From NCBI GenBank assembly GCA_037576215.1, contig JBANDB010000007.1, positions 1,519,001-1,583,000 of the forward strand: a stretch of 64,000 nt of DNA, given 5' to 3'. Numbering within the stretch: position 1 is the first letter of the stretch; each line of letters opens with the position of its first letter. Positions 24,672-35,008 of this stretch are shown here, piece by piece. Under the pieces are notes generated by a model that worked only from the letters and a program-made list of their open reading frames with translations, made no database searches and was not told the origin of the DNA. This stretch comes from Armillaria gallica (lineage: Eukaryota; Basidiomycota; Agaricomycetes; Agaricales; Physalacriaceae). Made by a program: the position numbers and the translations under genes.

Positions 24672-25790
24672 TCAAATTATTGTCGATGGAGCGTAATATT
24701 CACAGACATTGGGAAGACCATGATCCCACGATGTCGAAGGGAGGTTCTCGATTGCCTGAGAGAAGGCAAGTCAGCGAATGACCGAAAAAAAGATTCATGG
24801 TGACATACCAAAGCTGATATAATTATTAGGCCCGATATCACCTGCGAAAGGGCGCAGATGCGGTGCATAATGACCATTGTCCCTGAAATTCTGCTCGACC
24901 CATTAATTTCAAGATACTGCAGTCGACGGGCACGGAGAAAAGATGGGAGCAGGAAAACGTCCAGAACCGAGGCGGCATCGGCGTCGAGAGTGATAGCCGG
25001 CCGATTAATGTTTGAGTACTGCTCCTCACGACCATCTAGCCGAGTCGGCGCCCCTTGGTGGTCGAAGGTGATGCCTTCCAGGTCCAGGGAAGCGAGATGA
25101 GGGAATGAAAGGATGAGCAACCAAAACTCGTCTACACTGCATTGTATATTTGATATACGGAGGTTGCTGATATCTGGGAACGACCTGTCACCTGAGAGCA
25201 ACATGACAATTGAAATGATCTACAGGGCACTAACAGTTAAGGGCAACAATTCTCGTCAAGAGCATACAGCCGCCTGAGCAGGGCTTCGACGCTTCGTGGC
25301 CCAGACAAGGTCCGAAGTGGCTGTAACTGTTTTGCGGTGGCATGTTTCTGGAAACGGTAAGCACGATGCAATATTAAGAATGAAGAAATTTCGATTCACC
25401 GAAGTAGTCAGTGGCTTGTAAACTGGTCCTGGCAGTATCCAGTGGGAGATAGTGTGAGTCAAAGATTCGTATCCGATCCTTCTTATAAATGTGAGGGGAA
25501 AAGGTCGCCATGGATGACAAGGAGGACAAAAATAATGATGTTCCAGGGATGGAACGAAGTAACCATGGCTTTTGTGGCATATGGTGTGGATGACGAAGTC
25601 GACGTCTTCGCCGATATAGATGTGCACTGTCTTCAGCCCTCAGCAACGGCCTGGAGATTGGAATGAAGCATTCGTGGTTTTCCTGATGGTACACCTTATG
25701 AGATGTGGAGGACTGTGGAATCCTTGGTGCCTTTCCGGATGATGACGAGCAGTCACCAGATTCCAGCAGCACCGTGTCTACTGCCAATTC
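24672..25790 (-). CDS. F-box/LRR-like gene, several exons, 5' part uncertain
   Basis: The two 3' exons are clear: about 25190-24809 and 24755-24672, joined by a 53-base GT-AG intron in phase 0 and ending in TGA. They encode FPDISNLRISNIQCSVDEF and FPHLASLDLEGITFDHQG, typical of mushroom F-box-family leucine-rich tails. Exon-like frames upstream (25.26-25.79 kb) encode YIGEDVDFVIHTICH and LRTLSGPRSVEALLRRL, but frames switch and I could not fix all junctions. The likely acceptor of the first clear exon is CTCTCAG at about 25191. The gene may be partly decayed. It is convergent with the 23160-24420 gene, about 250 bases apart. Confidence 0.5.
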
Positions 25791-25829
25791 AACTTCACAA
25801 GACCGTAGTGTTCCCTCTCGAGTCGTCTG

Positions 25830-27050
25830 TTAGGCAGTAGCAGAGGAAAAGGAGGGAGTCCGACATCCTATTACAGAGCAGTCAATGGTGGTCCAAAAGG
25901 AAGGGGAAAATGAGGAACGTACGCATCCCTCGTTGATGAAATATGCCCGGAGTCTATATCGTGAATGAATGTATGGCCCACACGCAGTCTTGACCTTAGG
26001 ATGACTTTCGAGTTTTGGCAAGGATATCTATGAAGCATCAGAAGGCCGACTCTCCAGTAACTTTCGGGGTGGGGAAGTAAGGGAATTCGCAGCCCAAAGA
26101 AAATGATCCATGAAGAAACGTGGCTGTGGATCGGACCGGTGATCCGGCATCCCGTCGCTTCAGATCTACATCATCTCCTTTTGACCGTGCGTACATTTAT
26201 TGGCTGACTAGGATATGACTTAAGATTCCATAAGCTTCTGGATAATATTTGCTCTGTATTCAACTGGGAACTAGACTGCAGCGCCCGCTGGTTGAAGTTT
26301 TGCATCACGGCAAGAACCATTTCGTACGTATCATTTTTTTCACAGCTTCTACTCACTGATGCCTGAACTATCCCTTAGCCGCTGAGAAAATACAAGGACG
26401 TCACTTAATTCATTACCCAAAGTGTCAAAAGTCTCGCCGTATTTCCTCAGAATCCGACTGGAGCAGACCGAGACAGAATAAATGGTATTAGTGTGCGATT
26501 TACATGTCCCGTTTTGAAGTTCAGTTCATCAATATCATATTTTGATAGACTAGCGCACATCGTTGTTCTGTGCTTACATGAAAACCGCCATGCCGGTCAT
26601 TGCTTCGTCCTTCTTTACCACTGATCTGTGATCTGCCATGCAGATCTTCTTGGAGGACAAGTTATGTGCGACGTCCCTGCTACTCTTTTCGCACACCTAA
26701 AAATGTGGGTTCAGAATGGTAAATTAGGACATGATTTCGGAAGTTTCTAGGACACATGATTTCTCGTTTTACCTTCCTTGGTAAAGAGGCGGTGATCGAG
26801 AAGGCTGTAAGTTTATACATGCTTCTACCCGGCCCATTAGAATTATGGATAATCACACTTTTATTTAGTTTGCAACAGAAGTTGACGAAGGAATTATAAA
26901 GCGCACCTCGCCTTTTTGATACTTGCGAGGCCCGGAGAATATGACAAGGTCAATTGAAGATGTCTGGTCTTCTGCACCATTGCTCTTTTCGAGGCGACTG
27001 TCAACTACCAATGTGATATGTTCATTTCGCGAATTAATTTCCGGACTCTT
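25830..27050. other. Gene-free stretch
   Basis: No supported gene. Minus-strand frames at 25830-26021 and 26171-26356 are short and motif-free. The last 100 bases lead into the promoter of the secreted-protein gene. Confidence 0.35.
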
Positions 27051-27057
27051 TTTTCAG

Positions 27058-27065
27058 TATAAAAG
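27058..27065 (+). promoter_or_regulatory. TATA box of secreted-protein gene
   Basis: TATAAAAG lies 44 bases upstream of the ATG at 27109, placing transcription start near 27090 in a CTTCAACTCAAAC context typical of fungal leaders. Confidence 0.6.
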
Positions 27066-27108
27066 ACTCCGACTTCAACTCAAACAAACCATCGAGCTCA
27101 GTTCTACG

Positions 27109-28600
27109 ATGTTCCCTAAAGGTGGGCATGCATTCACTCAGATTCTCAGAGCAAGCGAGCTCACTCATAGACAGTTGTACTACTCTTGCCCGCATATCTA
27201 TCCGCTGCGGTTGGAAGTATCTTACCGCCCATAGCAGGTCAGATACTGCTTTCCGACTGCTGTTTTCTTGTCTGACAAATCTCTAGATGCTTCTGTAGGC
27301 GTTGTCGCCGATGTGTCTGTAGGTGCTGCCATCGGTGTGTCTGCCAACACGCTTCTGCGATCTGTTGACCCACAGGCTGCACCTACTGCAGTCGACCTTG
27401 ATGTTCTCGGAGACGCTTCTGCAAAAATTGCCGCCGATGTGTCTGCAGATATCAATGTAGATGCCTCTCTCGACACCTTACTGCAGCGCTCGGTAGACGC
27501 TCATGCAGTCGCACCCATGCTCAACTTTTCTGGCTCGACTTGGATTTGGACGGGCGAGCAGAATGGGGCTGCCAACGACAATGCGCCAGTAGGTGTACGT
27601 CCATTCGGTAAAGCGATCCCCTCCTCCAACACAAAATGTCCGGTATGCGCTACTATTATTATCTCTTGGTAGGTTTTCTCTGCCTCTTGGTGTTTGAACT
27701 AAGGCTGATGTTCTCATAGCAATGATCTGTACTCCATCGTTGTCAACGGAAACCAGATCAGGGCGGGCAATGGTTACAAAAGCTCAGCCGTTTACACCGC
27801 TGGGCTGGAACCTGAAGGCCATAACGTTTTTGCCATCGCCATGAACAATACAGGCAGAGCTGCCGGTCTCATTGCCACCATTCTTGTTGACTATAGCGAT
27901 GGTACCACCCAGACTATCGTCACTGACACAACCTGGAAGACGATCAAAGCTATGCCTCCCGGAGGTTGGACGAGCCCAAGTTTCAATGATTCGGCTTGGA
28001 TTACGGTGTTGTCAGAAGGACCTACAGCAAGCACACCATGGGGGACGCCTCTGCTCCCCCCTGCCATGAACATGGCAGGAGTGAACTGGATCAGGACGAA
28101 CGAGACTTCGGCGGCTGGGGTGGACCCTCTTGGTCACAGACCCTTCCGTAAGACCATCTCGTCGCCTTACAGAAAGGCTGCTGTCTGTGGAAAAGTGGCC
28201 ATCACCGCGTAAGCCTTCCTTTTCTACTTCGTCCTTGGTTTTCCTGATCACCTTTTACAGCGATGATGAGTATGCACTGTATGTCAACGGTAACAACATT
28301 GGCAATGGTAGCAACTGGCAAGCCATGCAGGCGTATTCCATTCCCATTCTGGATGCAGATGAAAACCTTATCGCTGTGGATAGTGTGAACACCAAGCCCA
28401 AACTTTCTGGGCTTATCGCGGGTGTTTTGGTGGCGTACAATGATGGTACGTCGGAGACATATTATATGGACGATTCATGGAAAACGTTGGCCACAACCTC
28501 TCCTGCTGGTTTTGAGGCGACGGATTTGGATGATAGCTCATGGATTGGTGCGAAGGAGTGGATGCATAGTGGGTCGCCGCCAACCATTCCGTGTGCATAA
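27109..28600 (+). CDS. Secreted protein with repeated galactose-binding-like units
   Basis: Five exons (27109-27121, 27175-27237, 27287-27668, 27720-28208, 28261-28600) join in phase through four GT-AG introns of 49-53 bases, giving 428 residues. The spliced N terminus MFPKVVLLLPAYLSAAVG is a good signal peptide, visible only after joining a 13-base first exon. An Ala/Val/Asp-rich region (about 27-115) precedes two related beta-rich units (about 120-275 and 285-425). Each has a Y-x-(I/L)-x-VNG motif, NVFAIAMNN or NLIAVDSVN, a GLIA segment, a DGT segment and a W-x(6-8)-P-x-G-(W/F) segment. This resembles the galactose-binding-like beta-sandwich found in secreted fungal proteins and rhamnosidases. 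A sugar-binding or surface role is inferred, not shown. Confidence 0.75.
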
Positions 28601-28739
28601 GTTACTTTGTACAAAGAACTCGGTCGGGTTTGTTATTCTTTTGAAGTTGGTCGTAAACTTTGCTATAGTATACCTTGAATCTTCAATTATATGTTGCTGC
28701 TATCCTCATATTTTCTTTTATAGCATTTGCATGCCTCTG

Positions 28740-29780
28740 CACTGTCCCTCTCCGTGCGCGCTCCCTCCTCTCCTCCCAGCGTGCCGACTGTGAACGCGCG
28801 CACTCCGTTCGCACTTCTGTAAAGCCCTTAGTTTGAATCAATAGAAAGTATGGCAAGACTCACTGGCTGGGTGATAAATCAAGTGCCGACTCCCAAAAAC
28901 CAAGTCGCATCATCAACGGCGAGTTGCAACCGGTAGACGAGGAGGAGGCAGATGGAAAGGGGATGTCTTATGGGCATATCGTCAACCTACAGAACTAGTC
29001 AGTGCCACCATCACGATCTCAGCTAATTGTGCTTACCGGTCAACTTCCACCGCGCACGTCCATCTCCCTCTCAGACAGCTTCCCGCGCGTGCCATGAGCG
29101 GGGTAATGTTCCCTCCCTTCTGTCCCCGTGCGTGCCGAATATGAACGCCATGTCCTCTGTAGTACAGTCATTAGTTTCAATCAATAGATATCATCAAAAG
29201 ACTTGCCAGATCTGCGATAAAAGGTCGACAATGTTGCATCGATATCATTGCCCTAGAAACTAGTCAGTATAGCCGTTAGGAGGTCAGTCAAGTCTGTTCA
29301 CCACTTGCGTTTACTCTCGCCTGACGTCCTCCGCACATCTTCTTAGTCTCCCGCCCACACCTCCCAGCTCACGGACGGATGTGGTGGTAGTGTTGACCTT
29401 CCCCGCACTGCATCCTCTTCTTCCTGTGTGTCATCAGTACTGGGAGATCACTCCAGTCTGCTCGTGTTTTGTCTTCTGTACTAAGCTTGTGAGCTTGAAT
29501 TGGTAGAAACTATGGTAAGACTAACCTATCGCGTCGTCAATCGTCTCACGAGATGACAAGCAATGTCAGCCCAACGTTGATCACAACAAGTGACTTGACG
29601 GAGGGAGGGGCACAGGGAGGGAGGTGGATGGATGCCATTGACCTATAACTAGTCAATGGTGCTCTTACAATAACAATCAACTTTGCTTACCACCCATAAC
29701 CCGTATCCGTTGGCTTGCACACAACCCTCCGCACATGCCAATCTTCCAGCCCAGTGCCTTGACTTCACTCCACTTGTATG
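28740..29780 (-). repeat. Repeat C copy with at least three iterated units
   Basis: Read on the minus strand, intron-like blocks beginning GTGAGTCTTGCC or related and containing TATTGATTCAAACTAA-like 3' halves sit near 28850, 29185 and 29505. They are spaced 320-340 bases apart and separated by related exon-like blocks. No complete frame was found. Confidence 0.5.
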
Positions 29781-29789
29781 ATGCCCAAC

Positions 29790-31230
29790 TTTGCCTTTGC
29801 GGGAACGTATGTGGAAGGTTCTGCAGTAAACTTGTTAGCTAGAATCAATCAAAGTCACGGCAACGCTTACCAGCTACGTCTTGAATTCAGCCCAGATCCA
29901 ACCTGTAAAAACATCGTCAGCGAGAACAGCAGACTCTGGAGTTCTCGCCTACCTTGTGGTGATAGCTCACGGTCTGTGGTAGACGAGGAACACGAAAGAT
30001 ATTGCGTACATTTTGGCAGATGGGTGAGATGGTGGGCTTGAAGGGCTTGGCATCTGTAAAACAGAGAGCATCAGTGACAGAACCACGTTGCTAGTAGTAG
30101 TAAACACACCTTAGATATTGTCAACCTCTTTCATAGGCTGATAAGAATACGTCCATAAACTGCTGGAGCCTCAAGATTGAGATACCTTACCTCCATTCCT
30201 TCCTCTCCATGCACGCGCCACGCCAGAATCAACGTTCACACATGAGGGCCAGCTTGAGGCATTGGGAGGCAAGGAAAAGAAATAGAATACGTTGTCGAGG
30301 TCGACAGTGGCTGTGACCGGTTGGTTGGCTAGTGTGCTGGTTCGGAAAACGGACGAGTCTTGAGCATCGCTACACTGCTGGTCCTGAAGGATTGGCTTAG
30401 CTATCAAATGAAGAAAAAAAAGTTAAATTGGAACAGAAGCATAGGACATCAAGCACGTCGTGAATGGACCTCTTCCCTGAGCTGTCCTCTGCATTAGATG
30501 CGAGATGCGATTTGTAGCGACAACCCACCTGTCATCCCATACGCAAAACCTGACGGCAAATTTTGACAAGGGTTTCTACCAAGCCTAGAGCTGATTATAT
30601 GACCATCTCCAAAGGCGAATAAAATGTATAGGCAGCAAGCGAGATGATAGCTACGTTGGCAGGCTCCTTTCACTGGATAGCGCGACGAAGGACTATTCAA
30701 CGCCGTGAGTAAGAATCGACTCTAGGTGGAACCACAAGATAGCTCACTGTTGTTTTGGCAGTCACTAGTCAACTTTCCACCTCACGCAATCAATGGTAGT
30801 CTCCTGCTTGGAATGAGGGACATCGTTGGCATCTGTTGGCATCTACTGTCGAGTTATCGGTCATGTCTTTTACGGGTGGACGTGGCACAAGAGAAGGACA
30901 AGAAAGCAGAAGCTGTTATATTGATAACGAGGTTGGTATGGTGGTACAAAGTCAAGTCCGAGTCAAGGTCCTGACTAAGCTGTGAGGAAAGAATACAACA
31001 GAGTAATAAATTGATAGCTCACCATAGTAAATACACATGTGAGCTGGCAAACAATGGGTAAGAAATCGAGGAAACAGCAGCGTGGTACCGAATACTTACC
31101 AAATCCGCCTCTTCTACCATTGAACCCGGTAGCATTGAAGTATCAACAATGCCTTGCATAGCATCAGACCCAATAAAGATGCGAAAAGATAATGAAGAGC
31201 TCACCGTTCGTTGTTCGTCGCCGTCGTGGT
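29790..31230 (-). repeat. Repeat A copy, inverted and diverged
   Basis: The minus strand repeats the block order of 13.8-14.4 kb: an exon-like GIVDTSMLPGSMVEEADL (about 31160-31107), LTCVFTM (31041-31021) and a later ANQPVTATVDLDNV segment (about 30330). Intron-like gaps have the same borders. Strongly diverged at its 3' side. Confidence 0.5.
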
Positions 31231-31549
31231 GAGAGGATAAAATTGATCAATCAACGATTCCGAAAAGGGAAGTGATACTGGTCACGAGACCAAACCCGTC
31301 CTGCTCGACAAAGTCAACAATGAGGCATATGACGTCGGGAGACGCGCCATAAGATATGAGAAGACGAGAGGATATGACCTGAAGTCATGGGAGAAGGGGT
31401 GAGAGGAATGAGAAGGACCAGCCAGAGAGGAGAAAAGTGGGGATGAATGGGATTTGGACACCTCCTTCTATGCCGTGCCGCTCCTACGTCCTCCCCTTGT
31501 CTATCTTTGTTCTCCCCCTCATCCGCATCCTGACGTGACTTCCATGATA

Positions 31550-32120
31550 TCATTCATCCTTATAGCTCCTTGCTAAAATGCGTACACTTTTCTCCATGAA
31601 AATGCCCGTCTCTATAAAGAATGGCCTCTCGACCAACCATCCTCCACAGCCACAGCATCTGACTGTTGACGTCCCTTCCCACATATAGCTCCTTTCATGC
31701 ACACGCGTATGTCCCTCCCGCATGCGCATCCCTCCCCGCACTCCATCCTCCCCTCCCCACGTACGCCGACTCTCAACACTGCAGGCTAACTCCTGCTCTG
31801 TCTGTATTGCATGTTCTCTAGTAGACTCTTCAGTCTGTATCAATAAAAAATGATTGCGAGGCCTACCATAGTCATGGATGGAGAGTAGACCCAAAAATCC
31901 CATGCTGGACCCACCATACGAGTTGTCTCATCAACTCGACGTTGAACCTAGCAAGCGAGGAGGCGAATGGGAAGGGTGGGCTTTGTAGTCGTCTACAGAA
32001 CTGCTTAGTGGTGGGATGATGATCTCGGCTAAGTCTGCTTACTGGTCTACTTTGGTGCAAACCCATCTCCCTGCGCGTGTAGTGGCATTCTGCACTTCCC
32101 GCACACACTCCATGCACTCT
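31550..32120. repeat. Repeat C/D fragment
   Basis: Shares CCCGTCTCTATAAAGAATGG (31602-31621) with 21.12 and 61.60 kb and a TCAGTCTGTATCAATAAAA unit (31830) with repeat C. Decayed. Confidence 0.45.
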
Positions 32121-32149
32121 CTCCTCTCCGTGTGGAGGGCGACTAAGGC

Positions 32150-32526
32150 GCCTTGACGGTCACGGGAATATGACGAAGATGAAGACGTGTCAATTTTCTC
32201 CAGATGTTCGAGGAAGGAGTATCTTATGCATCTGAGATCTGAGGCTCATTCGAAGGGGCGCTAGACAAGCATTGACCATACTCTTTCCGCCAACTATCTC
32301 AACACCAGTTCCTCCACTGCTGGTCGTCCCGCATTCCGAACGTGATATGTTGCCTTGGCTCAAGACTGGTATGATATGCTGATATCGCTGGAACACGATA
32401 CGCGGTGTGGTAAAGATTCGGAACGCACTGAGGAGACGTGAAAGTGGGCATTGAGACGCCGGCAGTCGAAGAGTAAGCTAAAAAGGAATTTGCCGACTTG
32501 CCGGACCACGTTCATTCCAAAGAGGA

Positions 32527-32531
<5 letters not shown>
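32150..32531 (+). repeat. Repeat B copy, left half of the nested-stack target
   Basis: Matches 18.30-18.68 kb closely and stops at GGAATCAA (32524-32531), immediately before the LINE poly(T). The right half resumes at 60105 after the second copy of GGAATCAA. Confidence 0.75.

Positions 32532-32561
<30 letters not shown>
32532..32561 (-). other. Poly(A) tail of the LINE
   Basis: Thirty consecutive T on the plus strand directly abut the target duplication GGAATCAA, marking the 3' end of a minus-strand LINE copy made by target-primed reverse transcription. Confidence 0.9.
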
Positions 32562-32562
<1 letters not shown>

Positions 32563-33001
32563 GTGGAGCCTGTATGAAACTCACAGCTAACAATGTTAGT
32601 TTGAGAATCAAGCTAATTTTGAGGAGTTTCACCTCTTGTGTTTGAGCCACCCTGGGGAAATGCTTTATGCACTTTGTGTGGGACTCCCATTATTTTTTAG
32701 ATACGGTATACCCACTAAAACCCCAGGCTGCCTGATCCAGTCATCTGGCAGCTTCTCTTCTTCCTGTAAACAGCCACTCCATGTGTGGAGTACTAGCTTA
32801 GGGTTAATATTCTTCTTTTTATTTGTATAAGTTCTTGCAAGTTGGCAATCAAGTGTTAATCTTTGGTTAATGCAGGAGACCCATCTATTATGAATTTCTA
32901 TTTTTGAGTGCCATTTTGTCTCATCATCTTGCTTGGCAATCCGTCATTCGCAGCACAGTTTCCATATTAGAAAGGCTGATTCTGATATTAGGATGCAGTA
33001 C

Positions 33002-33350
33002 TGTTACGATTTATTCACTTTTTTCATTATCTTATCTTATCCGGCACCTCGGCACCCGCACGGGCCATCCCCAACATTCCACCAGATCACCCCAGAACTT
33101 CTATCGAAGCCGTTACCCATTGAACTATCTTTAGCTTCTCCACATCGTATATAAGTAGCACAGCCCTCAGCCATGTACCCCAGCTTTGAGCTAAGTTTAA
33201 TACACCCCGGACTTTCTCTTATCACTTGCCGAGAGACTACTGCCTAAACCGCTCCGCTGTAGCAGACGTCACGGTTCTATCGGCCTACCCGAATGCGAGG
33301 TAGCGCATCATTAGACGCCTAGTCTGTTATTCCCGGGTCTGGCCATAACA
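33002..33350 (+). repeat. Gypsy 5' LTR
   Basis: TG...CA-ended 349-base direct repeat with a TATA box and probable transcription start. Compared with the 3' LTR it lacks a 16-base block near 33048 and differs at 33224 (A for G) and 33340 (T for C). Both differences are CpG in the 3' copy. Confidence 0.9.
33149..33155 (+). promoter_or_regulatory. TATA box of gypsy LTR
   Basis: TATATAA is followed, about 33 bases downstream, by AGCTTTGAGCTAA (33182-33194). That segment is exactly complementary to the primer-binding site, so the transcript 5' end is probably at about 33182. Confidence 0.7.
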
Positions 33351-33351
33351 G

Positions 33352-33364
33352 TTAGCTCAAAGCT
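33352..33364 (+). other. Primer-binding site, self-priming type
   Basis: TTAGCTCAAAGCT begins two bases after the 5' LTR and is perfectly complementary over 13 bases to 33182-33194, the predicted RNA 5' end. No TGG tRNA-type site is present here. In Tf1 of fission yeast and related chromoviruses the RNA 5' end folds back on such a site and is cleaved to prime reverse transcription. Confidence 0.75.
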
Positions 33365-33581
33365 TCCTTACATCTCCTTCCATATACCGCGGAGAAGCCC
33401 ATGCTCCAGAAACGACAACCGAAACAAGAAAAGAACCAGAAAGACCCGGAAACCAAAAACGCAAAGGGAGGATGAAGACGCAGACCTAGAGCACGAAAAG
33501 CGAGGAGTCCCCAAAAAAGGCGAGAACTTTCTCCTCCCCGTTACCCCCACGACGACCTCTACTCTTACGACTACTGCGGCT

Positions 33582-33731
33582 ATGACGACTATAGCTGCAA
33601 CCTCGACTAACCAACAACCCCGACCCATCCTCGTCTTAAACACCATCGCCCTCCTCACGCTCCTTCTGTTAAAATTCCTCCTCTACCGACTATCCCAGCA
33701 TCTGCGCGAAGCGCGACTCCGAGATCTATGA
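33582..33731 (+). CDS. Leader micro-ORF with hydrophobic segment
   Basis: A 49-residue frame in the gypsy leader has a strongly hydrophobic stretch (about residues 16-37, ending LLLLKFLLYRL). Its stop overlaps the next start as ATGA (33728-33731), the arrangement used for termination-reinitiation. No homologue is recognised; it may simply be leader sequence. Confidence 0.3.
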   Translation: MTTIAATSTNQQPRPILVLNTIALLTLLLLKFLLYRLSQHLREARLRDL

Positions 33732-35008
33732 CCCCGGACCTGAACCAGACCCAAACGATCACCCTCAGTGCCGCCATCGTCACTACCACCTTCCTGTGCC
33801 TCCTCACAGCGGCACTAGTCCTCGTATACCAAGAACAGATCCGGGGGTTCCTCCACCGACGGGGAATCCTCATCGTCCCGCCACCACTACCCATTCCTCG
33901 ACACTATGTCGAACTACCCAGACTCGACCCCGCCTTCGTCCAACCGGGCATGGGGACAGAACGCACGACTGTACGAAACCGAAGACAGACAACCACTGTC
34001 TACTTCGGCGCGGACCAGATCTTCACTGAGGATCGAGAGCCTGCTCAACCCCCCTCTACCCAGGAACCCTCCACTTCATGAGAGGTTCCGACAGTACGGG
34101 CTGCAGAGCCTGAGCCCGAGCCCGCCCCGCCAGGATATACCCCTAGACGACTCCTCCTGGCGAGAGGGCCTCGACTCGAGGCCTTCCTCCAACGACCCCC
34201 GACGCGACCCGTTCGGCGGACGCTTGGGACAATTCAACGACCCATCGAAATCGACAGCGACAGTGACTCGGACAATAGTATCCTCCTCATCCTCCTGGGC
34301 GAGCAAGGAATTCCATACACCCCGGGGATCTCCTGAGCCTCGACCCCCAAGTCTCTCCCCGCCGTTCCGAGAACCGCTACTCCCGAGTCCCCTCCTCAAA
34401 CCCCGAGAACTCCAACCCCCGACCCAGAACCTGCGAGAGTCGCAAACCCCCTGGCAGAGTTGGAACCCCTTCCGGACCCCGACCCTAGATCTGTGGCCAC
34501 CGCAGCCCCCTCAGATGACCCAAGACCCGTCGTGGCTGGGCCTCCACGACCCAGAGACGATGATGATCCGCTCAACCCCTTCGGCGGGGATTACGAGTGG
34601 CCGGCTCTTTCAAGAGTCGATATCCGACTACTGGACCCCGCGCGAAGCGAGGCCTGGGAGTTACGATGGCAGGACATTGAACAGCGGGCAGGATTCCGAA
34701 CCCCAGATCGGGAAAGTATGGACTACTACCTCGCCGTTGATCGAGGGGATCCGCTTCCTAGATACAGAAGAGACCGCGTCATCGACGCCCGAATCTGGGC
34801 CAACCGATATCGGGAAAGATATCCCCCGGCAGCGGGAAATCGACTCCCTCGGATTCCCCCACGAACCGACAGGGAGCAGGTCGCGTTGGAACACGCCCTA
34901 CTACCTCTCACCCGCCGACAAGGAGACCGACCAGACCTGGATGGGCAACCAACCGCGACCGTTACGGGCACGATCCTCCCTCGGGAACCCAATGATGGGG
35001 GGCCCTGA
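33728..35008 (+). pseudogene. Long ORF overlapping gag in another frame, with N-terminal membrane segment
   Basis: In the frame minus one relative to gag, 427 codons run from ATG 33728 to the stop ending at 35008. They are interrupted only by TGA at 34079-34081 and TGA at 34334-34336, where CGA would restore both. The start has a transmembrane-like segment (residues 11-35, LCLLTAALVLVYQ). A proline/acidic-rich body follows and then a Arg/Asp/Trp-rich C-terminal part. It overlaps the disordered N-terminal third of gag for 1.1 kb. It may be an accessory or envelope-like gene, or a chance consequence of GC-rich composition. Confidence 0.4.
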
